This document shows, one piece after another, positions 11,451-22,071 of a stretch of DNA of 64,000 nucleotides. The notes beneath the pieces are model-generated. The model searched no databases. It was not told where the DNA came from and was given only the letters and a program-made list of their open reading frames with translations. The translations under genes and the position numbers were made by a program. The DNA is from Zea mays (lineage: Eukaryota; Streptophyta; Magnoliopsida; Poales; Poaceae): contig NC_050099.1 in assembly GCF_902167145.1 (NCBI RefSeq), forward strand, positions 8,384,434-8,448,433, written 5' to 3'. Every line of letters begins with the position of its first letter. Position 1 is the stretch's first letter.

Positions 11451-14400
11451 ATTTGCCTTGCAGGTTTATGCATCAGGGGGCTCAAGCTGGATTGTCGACA
11501 GCGGATGCACAAACCATATGACGGGGGAGAAGAAGATGTTCACCTCCTACGTCAAGAATAAGGATTCCCAAGATTCAATCATATTCGGTGATGGGAACCA
11601 AGGCAAGGTGAAAGGTTTAGGCAAGATTGCAATATCCAATGAGCACTCTATCTCTAATGTGTTTTTAGTTGAGTCTCTTGGATATAATTTACTATCTGTC
11701 AGTCAATTATGCAATATGGGATATAATTGTCTATTTACAAATATAGATGTGTCTGTCTTTAGAAGAAGTGATGGTTCACTAGCTTTTAAGGGTGTACTAG
11801 ACGACAAACTTTATTTAGTTGATTTTGCAAAAGAGGAGGCCGGTCTAGATGCATGCTTAATCGCTAAGACTAGCATGGGCTGGCTGTGGCATCGCCGCTT
11901 AGCACATGTGGGGATGAAGAACCTTCACAAGCTTCTAAAGGGAGAACACGTGATAGGTTTGACTAACGTGCAATTCGAAAAAGATAGACCTTGTGCAGCT
12001 TGTCAAGCAGGTAAACAAGTGGGAGGAGCACATCACAGCAAGAATGTGATGACCACTTCAAGACCTCTGGAGCTGCTGCATATGGACCTCTTCGGACCCG
12101 TCGCCTATCTGAGCATAGGAGGAAGTAAGTATGGTCTAGTTATTGTTGATGACTTTTCCCGCTTCACTTGGGTGTTCTTTTTGCAGGATAAGTCTGAAAC
12201 CCAAGGGACCCTCAAGCGCTTCCTCAGGAGAGCTCAAAATGAGTTTGAGCTTAAGGTGAAGAAGATAAGGAGCGACAACGGGTCCGAATTCAAGAATCTT
12301 CAAGTGGAGGAGTTTCTTGAGGAGGAGGGGATCAAGCACGAGTTCTCTGCTCCCTACACACCTCAGCAAAATGGTGTGGTAGAGAGGAAGAACAGGACGC
12401 TCATTGATATGGCGAGGACTATGCTTGGAGAGTTCAAGACCCCCGAGTGTTTTTGGTCGGAAGCCGTAAACACGGCTTGCCATGCCATCAACAGGGTCTA
12501 TCTTCACCGCCTCCTCAAGAAGACCTCATACGAGCTGCTAACTGGTAACAAACCCAATGTATCGTACTTTCGTGTATTTGGGAGTAAATGCTACATTCTA
12601 GTGAAGAAGGGTAGGAATTCCAAATTTGCTCCCAAAGCTATAGAAGGGTTTTTATTAGGTTATGACTCAAATACAAAGGTGTATAGGGTCTTCAACAAAT
12701 CATCGGGTTTGGTTGAAGTCTCTAGCGACGTTGTATTTGATGAGACTAATGGCTCTCCAAGAGAGCAAGTTGTTGATCTTGATGATGTAGATGAAGAAGA
12801 CGTTCCAACGGCCGCGATACGCACCATGACGATTGGAGATGTACGGCCTCGGGAACAATTGGAGCAAGATCAACCTTCTTCCTCAACTATGGTGCATCCC
12901 CCAACTCAAGATGATGAACAGGTTCATCAACAGGAGGCATGTGATCAAGGGGGAGCACAAGATGATCATGTGATGGAGGAAGAAGCGCAACCGGCACCTC
13001 CAACCCAAGTTCGAGCGATGATTCAAAGGGATCATCCCGTCGATCAAATTCTGGGTGATATTAGCAAGGGAGTAACTACTCGTTCAAGATTAGTTAATTT
13101 TTGTGAACATTACTCCTTTGTCTCTTCTATTGAGCCTTTCAGGGTAGAAGAGGCCTTGCTAGATCCGGACTGGGTGTTGGCCATGCAGGAGGAGCTCAAC
13201 AACTTCAAGAGAAATGAAGTTTGGACACTGGTGTCTCGTCCCAAGCAAAATGTTGTGGGAACCAAGTGGGTGTTCCGCAACAAACAGGACGAGCACGGGG
13301 TGGTGACGAGGAACAAGGCTCGACTTGCTAGCATATGCCGCTCACCATTCGTTCAGGTTGTTCCAAATGGATGTGAAGAGCGCTTTCCTCAACGGGCCAA
13401 TCAAGGAGGAGGTGTACGTGGAGCAACCCCCTGGCTTCGAGGATGAGAGGTACCCCGACCACGTGTGTAAGCTCTCTAAGGCGCTCTATGGACTTAAGCA
13501 AGCCCCAAGAGCATGGTATGAATGCCTTAGAGATTTCTTAATTGCTAATGCTTTCAAGGTTGGGAAAGCCGATCCAACTCTTTTCACTAAGACTTGTGAC
13601 GGTGATCTTTTTGTATGCCAAATTTATGTCGATGACATAATATTTGGTTCTACTAATAAAAAGTCGTGTGAAGAGTTTAGCAGGGTAATGACGCAGAAAT
13701 TCGAGATGTCGATGATGGGCGAGTTGAACTACTTCCTTGGGTTCCAAGTGAAGCAACTCAAGGATGGCACCTTCATCTCTCAAACGAAGTACACGCAAGA
13801 CTTGCTAAAGCGGTTTGGGATGAAGGACGCCAAGCCCGCAAAGACGCCGATGGGGACCAACGGACACATCGACCTCAACAAAGGCATACCGGTCAATGAT
13901 AGGGTCTTTACTTTATTTATGTGCTAGTAGACCGGATATTATGCTAAGCGTATGCATGTGTGCTAGATTTCAATCCGATCCTAAGGAGTGTCACTTAGTG
14001 GCAGTGAAGCGAATTCTTAGATATTTAGTTGCTACGCCTTGCTTCGGACTCTGGTATCCAAAGGGGTCTACCTTTGATCTGATTGGATATTCAGATTCCG
14101 ACTATGCTGGATGTAAGGTCGATAGGAAGAGTACATCGGGGACGTGCCAATTCTTAAGAAGGTCCCTGGTGTCATGGAAGTCTAAGAAACAAACTTCTGT
14201 TGCCCTATCCACCGCTGAGGCCGAGTATGTTGCCGCAGGACAGTGTTGCGCGCAACTACTTTGGATGAGGCAAACCCTCAGGGACTTTGGCTACAATCTG
14301 AGCAAAGTCCCACTCCTATGTGATAATGAGAGTGCTATCCGAATGGCGGAAAATCCTGTTGAACACAGCCGCACAAAGCACATTGACATCCGACATCACT

Positions 14401-14555
14401 TTTTGAGAGACCACCAGCAAAAGGGAGATATCGAAGTGTTTCATGTTAGCACCAAGAACCAGCTAGCCGATATCTTTACCAAGCCTCTTGATGAGAAGAC
14501 CTTTTGCAGGTTGCGTAGTGAGCTAAATGTCCTAGATTCGCGGAACTTGGATTGA
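11413..14555 (+). pseudogene. C1 pol (protease, integrase, RT, RNase H), broken
   Basis: The pol frame is open from 11413 and overlaps gag in the +1 phase; it has no ATG of its own, so the intact element would need a frameshift. Domains: protease with DSGC at 11497; GAG-pre-integrase with [11 protein letters not shown]; integrase core with DNGSEFKN and a [15 protein letters not shown] block; RT with KWVFRNK and YVDD at 13625-13636; RNase H to the end (ALSTAEAEYVAAGQC). Lesions: an 86-bp deletion after 13327 relative to C2, a 23-bp deletion near 13883 and local frame changes near 13900. The integrase part has no lesion that I see. Confidence 0.92.
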
Positions 14556-15382
14556 TTTATAGCATACATGTGTCTATGCTTTTGATCATGTTCCTTATGC
14601 ATTTTGTTGCTTAATTATGGTGTTCAAGTTGTACAAACACTCCCTGGACCTCACAAGTCCTTTTTGCAAAGTGATGCACATATTTAGGGGGAGATGTGTT
14701 ACAACTTGACCCTTTGAGACTAACCATGTTCTTGAGTTTGGTTGTTTTAGTCTCAAAGGAGGATTGAAAGGGAAAAGGTGGACTTGGACCATGCAAGACT
14801 TCCACTGCACTCCGATGAAAAGAGTAACTTTTCCAAGTTCATCTTTATACTCTTATTGCCTTTGTACTCTTATTTGAAGATTTTGGTGAGGCAATGGGGT
14901 TAAGGGGCCAAGGTTAATCCCGTTTTGGTGCTTGATGCCAAAGGGGGAGAAAATAAAGGCCAAAGCAATAGATGGATCAGCTACCACTTGAGAAATTTTG
15001 AAAATAGTAGATTAGAGGCTACCACTTGAGAAATTTTGAAAATAGTAGATTAGAGCTTTTGGGTGTCAAAACTCTTTTATTGTCTCTTATGTCAAAAGTT
15101 GGCCTCTTGTGGGGAGAAGTGTTGATTATGGGAAAAAGGGGGAGATTTTGAAATCCTTGATCAAATTTCTTTGGAAAACCTCTCTTTATGTCTCTACAAG
15201 TGGATTTGACTTAGAGATAGGAATTTAAGTTTGATTTGCAAAAACAAACCAAGTGATGGCATAGAATGATCCATATATGTCAAATTTAAATCAAAACAAT
15301 TTGAGTTCTTATTTGAAGTAAGTTTGTATTTGTTCCACTTGCTTTATATTGTGTTGGCATAAATCACCAAAAAGGGGGAGAT
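14556..15382 (+). other. C1 3' untranslated region with repeated polypurine tracts
   Basis: No gene. Four AGGGGGAGA-type purine tracts occur near 14684, 14940, 15132 and 15369; the last abuts the 3' LTR and is the working priming site. Multiple polypurine tracts are a described Sirevirus trait. A direct repeat of about 40 bp (TACCACTTGAGAAATTTTG...) occurs at about 14980 and 15020. Confidence 0.8.
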
Positions 15383-16631
15383 TGAAAGGGAAATGTGCCA
15401 TTGGGCCATTTCTAAGTATTTTGGTGATTTAGTGTCTAAACAAGTGCTTAAATGTAAGATGGTGGACAAAGTACAAACCAAGGATTAAGGTATGTTTCTC
15501 AGACTTAGTACATTGTTTTATGGACTAATGTATTGTGTCTAAGTGCTGGAAACAGGAAAAATCAAATTGGAAATGTCTTGGCTCGAGCAGCCAAGAATCT
15601 GCTCAGTCTGGGAGCACCGGACTGTCCGGTGGTGCACCGGACAGTGTTCGGTGCGCCAGGCTGGTCCGAGCGAACTGGCTGCTCTCAGGAATTTCACCGG
15701 TGACGTACGGCTATAATTCACCAGACTGTCCGGTGTGCACCGGACTGTCCGGTGAGCCAACGGTCGGCCGGGCCAACGGTCGGCCGCGCGATCTGCGCGG
15801 GACACGTGGCCGAGACAACGGCTAGAAGGGGGCACCGGACTGTCCGGTGTGCACCGGACATGTCCGGTGCGCCAACGGCTCCAAGTCAGCCAACGGTCGG
15901 CTTCACCATTTAAGGAAAGAAATCAGGCACCGGACAGCGTCCGGTGTGCACCGGACTGTCCGGTGCGCCAGTCGACAGAAGGCAAGATCAGCCTTCCCAG
16001 ATTGCTCTCAACGGCTCCTAGCTGCCTTGGGGCTATAAAAGGGACCCCCAGGCGCATGGAGGACAACACCAAGCATACTTACAACATTCCTAAGCACCAA
16101 GACATCGATTCCGCACATTTGTTTCTTTGTGATAGCATATAGAGCTCTTGTGGAGTTGTGAACTCATTGAGTTGTGTTGCGAGCTCTTGTTGCGACTTGT
16201 GTGCGTGTTGTTGCTCTGATTTGTGAGTCTTGTGTGAGTTGCTCATCCCTTCCTTACTCCGTGATTCTTTGTGAACATCAAAAGTGTAAGGGCGAGAGGC
16301 TCCAAATTGTGGAGATTCCTCGCCAACGGGATAAGAAAAGAAAAGCAAAACACCGTGGTATTCAAGTTGATCATTGGATCACTTGAGAGGAGTTGAGTGC
16401 AACTCTCGTCCGTTGGGACGCCACAACGTGGAGTAGGCAAGCGTTGGTCTTGGCCGAACCACGGGATAAACCACTGTGTCATCTCTGTGATTGTTCCTTT
16501 GTGGTTATTGTGTTTTGTAGAGACTCCTCTCTAGCCACTTGGCATTTACTGTGCTAACACTTAACCAAGTTTTGTGGCTTAAGTTTTAAGTTTTATAGGA
16601 TCACCTATTCACCCCCCTCTAGGTGCTCTCA
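15383..16631 (+). repeat. C1 3' LTR (1249 bp)
   Basis: Pairs with 7807-9019. It is 36 bp longer: a 16-bp duplicated GCCAACGGTCGGCCGG unit near 15757-15788, a 21-bp extra palindrome unit near 15930, and one C fewer near the end. Substitutions are scattered. Confidence 0.93.
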
Positions 16632-16985
16632 AGTTCATGCACATTATTCCCCACGACTTGTTGAGCTATGAACGTATGTGAGCTCACTCTTGCTGTCTCA
16701 CACCTTCCCCACAGGAGAAGAACAGTTGGTCGAAGAGGAGCCGCCTAACACTGAGGCTTTCGACTTGATCTAGGTGGCGTCTCCCAGTCAGCTTTGTGGC
16801 GCCAGGGAATATTATATAGTTCGCTTTATTTTATCATTTATTTTTGTAAGACTTCCGCTATGTAATAAGTACATTTATGATATTTATGACATTTATCTCT
16901 ATGCACTCTGTTATTATATGTGTTGTCTTCTCTGGCGCATATATGAGATGCACCCGGGTTTGTTCCTTAAAGCCCAGGTGTGACA

Positions 16986-17461
16986 GAAGTGGTATCGGAG
17001 GAAATGTTGACTGTAGGACGAAACCTAGATAGAAATGGACAAAACCCTTACCTACTTACCTTACTCTAATTCTTTCTATACTTATCTTGATCATGTCTCA
17101 CCTTCTACTGTTCTACTCTAATCATTCTTACCTTTTCTACTCTGAGACAAGATGGATTTCACACCTTGGAATCCTACATTTATGACCTTCTTAGGAGATA
17201 GGAGGCCTAATACAAAATCAAAACTATTTTCTCTATTTAAAAAAATGTTGTTTGATTGTTCTGATGATAAATGTCTGATTTGCTTCTTTGATTGATTGAA
17301 ATATTATATATGGACATCTTAGCATGTACCACCATAAGGTAATGAATTAGCTTTAGTAGGTAAATTACCAATCTGCTTAGCTAATAAATCCCCCAAAGTA
17401 ACATGATTCGTAATTACCTGCCTTGTCTACTCTTCTCTCTTACCATATGTTTCTAACTCAG
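16986..17461 (+). other. E1 leader: primer-binding site and 5' untranslated region
   Basis: TGGTATCGGAG at 16990 is a decayed TGGTATCAGAG primer-binding site. The remaining ~460 bp are AT-rich and hold no gene. A pyrimidine-rich stretch ending in CAG stands directly before the gag ATG. Confidence 0.7.
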
Positions 17462-18680
17462 ATGGTCAAAACCAGGAAGGGTGGTGGAATTGATTTACCT
17501 CCTAGACGACACACTCGGAGGATATATAGACAACCCCAACCACAACCAGCAGAGATGGATCCTCCACCACCGCCTCCACCAGTCGGAGCTGATCCAATGG
17601 TTGCAGCTCAGATGAGGATGATGCAACAAATGGCTAACACCATGGCGGATATGTGCGCACAGATGCAGCAGGAACGCCAAGAGATGCGCCAGGAGAGAGA
17701 AGAGATACGCCGGGAGCTACGCCAAGAGCGAGAAGAGATACGCCAGGAGAGAAGGGCGCAACAGCAACAACAGCAACAGCAGCAAGTACCACTACCACCA
17801 CCACCTCCAGTTCCACCCCGAGACAAGCACCGGGAATTTATGAGTCACAAGCCGCCGACCTTCGCCAGTTCGCTAGACCCACTAGATGCTGACGATTGGT
17901 TGAAATCTATTGAGAAGATGCTCAACATCGCCCAATGCTCTGACCGGGAGAAGGTTCTTTATGCTTCTGGTCGTCTGACAGGTCCTGCTATTGACTGGTG
18001 GGATTCTTATGTTGCTGCCCATGATGCTGCTGACACTATTACTTGGGCGGAATTCAGTACACAGTTCAGAAACGACCACATTCCAGCTGGACTGATGAAG
18101 ATCAAGAAGAAGGAGTTTCTATCATTGAAGCAAGGCAACATGTCTGTCAGCGAGTACCGTGACAAGTTCATTCAGCTCTCCAGATATGCTCTGAATGAAG
18201 TTGCTGAGGATGAGAGAAAGCAGGAGCACTTTATTGAAGGACTTAATGGACCCCTATAGTATGCACTGGTTGCACACACATTTCCATCATTTCAGAAGCT
18301 ACTGGATAAGGCTCTTGCTATTGAACACAAGCGTGTTCAACTGGGAGATCTAAAGAGGAAGGCTATCTCACAGGGACAGGGTAGCAGCAGTGTTCGTCCT
18401 CGCTACGTTCCGCCACAGGGTACACCTACTCGTCCAGGTGGAGGACCACGCCTAGCTCAGTACGCTCCACATGGGGTCTCCACGGACACCTCCCACTCGT
18501 CAGGCTGCCCCCACTGGCACCCCGATGAGGCCTACAGGACAGAAGACCGACCCTACATGCTTCAAGTGCTGTCAGATTAGGCACTATGCTAATGCCTGTC
18601 CGGTGGGGAATTCTGGTACACCAGCTAAGAACAAGCAACAAACTCCTGGCAAGGGATACTCTATTGCCAGAGTTAATCAA
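17462..18680 (+). pseudogene. E1 gag, broken
   Basis: I place the start at the ATG at 17462 (MVKTRKGGGIDLPPRR); an upstream ATG at 17423 adds 13 residues unlike gag. A Met/Gln/Arg/Glu-rich coiled region (17600-17760) with a poly-Gln run and a Pro run is followed by the Ty3 gag core (DWLKSIEKMLNIAQC, then about 100 residues rich in Trp and Phe). TAG at 18257 ends this frame. The same frame is open again to about 18470, then shifts. The zinc knuckle is at 18558-18599 ([14 protein letters not shown]); its spacing CX2CX4HX4C is intact, though two residues that are Gly in typical copies are Cys and Arg. Role in the intact element: particle formation and RNA packaging. Confidence 0.88.
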
Positions 18681-21600
18681 GTCAGCACAGATGCTACTCC
18701 TGATGGTGCTAACATCGCACTCGGTATGTTTTATATTAAAGCAATTCCTGCGACCATATTATTTGATTCTGGTGCTACACGTTCGTTTATGTCTACTCGT
18801 TATGCCAACACAAATGAGATACCATTGCTAAATATGAGAAAACCAATGATAGTAATTACACCTAAGGGGCCTATTGAGGCAAATCACATGACACATAGAT
18901 TGACATTAACAATTATGGGAAGAGAATTTGGAGCTACTGCTATAATATTAGAGGCAAGCAGTATAGATCTGATCCTTGGTATGTCATGGTTAAGAAAGGC
19001 TAAGGCCATTATACAATGTGGTAGGGGTACTGTAGAACTCACTAGCCCTAAAGGAGAAAGATTTCAAGTTCAAATTGCAGTAACCACCTCTTCCAGACAT
19101 GCGATGTACTTTATAGCTGAGGAGTTTGTTGGTGACAACATCCGTGTGGTTAGAGATTTTCCTGAAGTCTTTCCAAAGGAGTTACCAGGGATGCCACCAG
19201 ATAGGGAAGGTGAGTTTGTCATTGATCTCTTACCTGGGACTACTCCTATTTCTAAGCGACCATATAGGATGTCTGTGGAAGAGTTAAAGGAACTGAAAAA
19301 GGAGTTACCAGAGTTACAAGAGGCTGGATACATTCGTCTGAGTTCCTCACCTTGGGGAGCGTCGGTTCTATTTGTACAGAAGAAGAATGGATCACAAAGG
19401 ATGTGTGTGGACTATAGATCACTTAATGATGTTACTGTGAAGAATAAGTATCTGTTACCCCGCATTGAGGATTTATTTGATCAGATGAGAGGTGCCAGGG
19501 TATTCTCGAAGATTGATCTCCGATCGAGTTACCATCAAATGAAGATTAGACCATCGGATATCCCCAAGACGGCTTTCTCGACCCGATATGGATTATATGA
19601 GTTCATTGTTATGTCATTTGGATTAACTAATGCACAACTTATTTTATGAATCTGATGAATAAGGTGTTTATGGAGTATTTGGACAGATTCGGCGTAGTAT
19701 TTATCGACGATATTCTTATCTATTCTAAGAGTGAAAGTGATCATGAGGAACACCTGAGATTGGTGCTACAGAAGCTACGAGATAATCAACTCTACGCCAA
19801 GTTTAGCAAATTCGAGTTTTGGATTGACAAGGTGCCATTTCTTGGACATATCATTTCTAATGGAGGAATTTCAGTGGATCCTGCTAAAGTCAAGGAGATA
19901 ATGGCGTGGAGCATACCCACTACAGTTATGGAGATCCAGAGTTTCTTAGGACTTGCAGGATATTATCGGAGATTTATTGAAGGATTTTCTAGGATTGCTA
20001 AGCATATGACCTCGCTTCTGGAGAAGGGACGAGAATTTAAGTGGGACGAGAAGTGCCAAGAAAGCTTTGATCAATTAAAGAAGAGATTGATGTCACCACC
20101 AGTGTTGGTTATGCCAGATCTACATAAGGGATTTGACATTTATTGTGATGCATGTGGCCAAGGCTTGGGATGTGTGCTTATGCAAGAAGGACACGTGATT
20201 GCCTATGTGTCTCATCAGTTGCAGAAACATGAATTGAACTACCCCACTCATGATTTAGAACTGGCAGCCGTTGTGCACGCACTTAAGATTTGGAGACACT
20301 ACATTATGGGAACTAAGTGCCAAGTATACACGGATCATAAGAGTTTGAAGTACATATTCACTCAGAAGGATCTCAACCTTAGGCAACGCCGTTGGTTGGA
20401 GCTCATTAAGGATTATGATTTGGAGATTCATTATCACCCAGGCAAGGCGAATTTGGTTGCAGATGCCTTGAGTCGGAAGGAGCATGTTCATTCCGCTATT
20501 GTTGCCCAGCTACCCGATGAGATTGTTGAGGATTTCAGGAGACTCAACCTGGGAATTGTTACACACACTGAAGGAGTCACCATTGAATTGGAACCTACCT
20601 TGGAGCAAGAAATTCGTAAGGGTCAGGTGGGTGATGCAAAATCAAGAGATTAAGGATCTGATTACTGAAGGTCGAGGTCAGGAATTCACGGAAGATGAGC
20701 AAGGTACTATATGGTTCAAGGATCGGATATGTGTTCCGGAGATTGATTGCCTTCATGAGATTATATTAAAGGAAGCCCATGATTCTGATTACTCTATCCA
20801 CCCTGGTAGCACTTAGATGTATCAGGATTTGAAGTAGAAATACTAGTGGTATGGACTGAAAAGAGATGTTGCTGCACACGTGGCTAAGTGTGAAGTGTGT
20901 CAAAGAGTCAAGGCCGAACATCAAAGACCAGCTAGACTATTGCACCCGCTTAAGATACCCGAGTGGAAATGGGAAGAAATAGGCATGGATTTCGTTGTTG
21001 GACTACCCCGCACTCCTGCTGGGTATGATTCTATTTGGGTGATTGTGGACAGATTGACAAAAGTGGCTCATTTCATACTAGTGAGGACTAATTACACGGG
21101 AGCCAAGCTAGCAGAATTGTATATGACTCGGATAGTCTGTCTACATGGGGTGCCTAAGAAGATCGTTTCTGACCGAGGATCATAGTTTACTTCTCGATTT
21201 TGGAAGAAGTTGCATGAGAGCTTGGATACATAGTTGAATTTCAGTTCGGCCTACCGTCCCCAAATTGATGGGCAGACAGAGAGGACTAACCAAGTGCTGG
21301 AGGATATGTTAAGAGCTTGTGCTCTTAAACATGGTGGAAGTTGGGATAAGAGCTTACCATATGCATAGTTCTCTTATAATAATAGTTATCAGGCCAGTTT
21401 GAAGATGTCACCGTTTGATGCTCTATATGGCAGAAAGTGCAGGACTCCTCTATATTTTGATCAGACTGGAGAAAGACAGTTCTTTGGGCCTAAACTTATA
21501 CAAGAGGCAGAAGAACAAGTGCGAATGATAAGAGAGAATTTAAGAATAGCACAATCAAGGCAGACGAGCTATGATGATACCCGGAGAAGACTACTGGAGT

Positions 21601-22034
21601 TTAAGGAGGGTGATCACGTGTATCTGAAAGTATCACCGATCCGGGGTATGAGGAGATTTAAAGTTAAAGGAAAGTTGTCCCCTCGCTTCTTTGGACCTTT
21701 CTTGATCTTAAAGCGAGTGGGAGAAGTTGCATATCAACTAGAACTACCCGGTCACCTGGCTGACGTACATGATGTATTCCATGTATCACAACTAAAGAAG
21801 TGCCTCAGGGTACCTGAGAAGCAACTACCAATGGAGGATCTTAGTGTTCAAAATGATCTGACGTATATGGAATATCCTATCAAGATTCTTGACACTTTGG
21901 CTCGAGTTACAAGAAATAAGGTGATAAAGATGTGCAAAGTGCAATGGAGTCACCACAGAGAAGATGAAGCTACTTGGGAAAGAGAAGAAGAGCTTCGCAT
22001 AGATTTTCCCCATCTTTTCCCTAGTCCTTCCTAA
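18681..22034 (+). pseudogene. E1 pol with C-terminal chromodomain, broken
   Basis: Domains: aspartic protease FDSGATRSF at 18762; RT from about 19190 ([14 protein letters not shown]) with FIDD at 19700-19711; RNase H with [16 protein letters not shown] near 20140 and [15 protein letters not shown]; integrase zinc finger CEVCQRVK near 20890; DDE core from WEEIGMDFVVGLP; chromodomain at the end (YPIKILDTLARVTRNKVIK, then CKVQWSHH and ATWEREEEL). Lesions: a one-base loss near 19635, a frameshift near 20640, and TAG stops at 20814, 20835, 20844, 21183, 21231 and 21366. Chromodomains of this class are thought to steer integration to marked heterochromatin. Confidence 0.9.
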
Positions 22035-22050
22035 ATCTCGAGGACGAGAT

Positions 22051-22071
22051 TTTTTTAAGGGGGGTAAGATT
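22051..22071 (+). promoter_or_regulatory. E1 polypurine tract
   Basis: AAGGGGGGTAAGA ends just before the right LTR; it is where plus-strand synthesis would be primed. Confidence 0.8.

Larger units (their letters stand above)
7807..16631 (+). mobile_element. Element C1: Sirevirus (Opie/Ji-like) Ty1/copia retrotransposon
   Basis: LTRs at 7807-9019 and 15383-16631, primer-binding site TGGTATCAGAGC, gag, pol, and a 3' untranslated region with several polypurine tracts. The target duplication AGTTC is exact (7802-7806 and 16632-16636), and the E1 right LTR shows the uninterrupted site at about 25105. It lies in the left LTR of E1. Coding content is close to C2. Confidence 0.95.
4805..16985 (+). 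repeat. E1 5' LTR, split by element C1
   Basis: Own parts are 4805-7806 and 16637-16985, 3351 bp in all if one target copy is dropped. The first half is AT-rich to about 5270, then GC-rich with a TATA box, then AT-rich again. Over the first ~450 bp it differs from the right LTR at roughly 2-3 percent by eye. It lacks a 35-bp segment present at about 24584-24618. Open frames at 5361-6103 are LTR leader sequence, not genes. Confidence 0.92.

Noticed and set aside
17608..17826. Cys- and Trp-rich minus-strand frames
   Set aside because: Shadows of the poly-Gln, Pro and Arg/Glu repeats of E1 gag.
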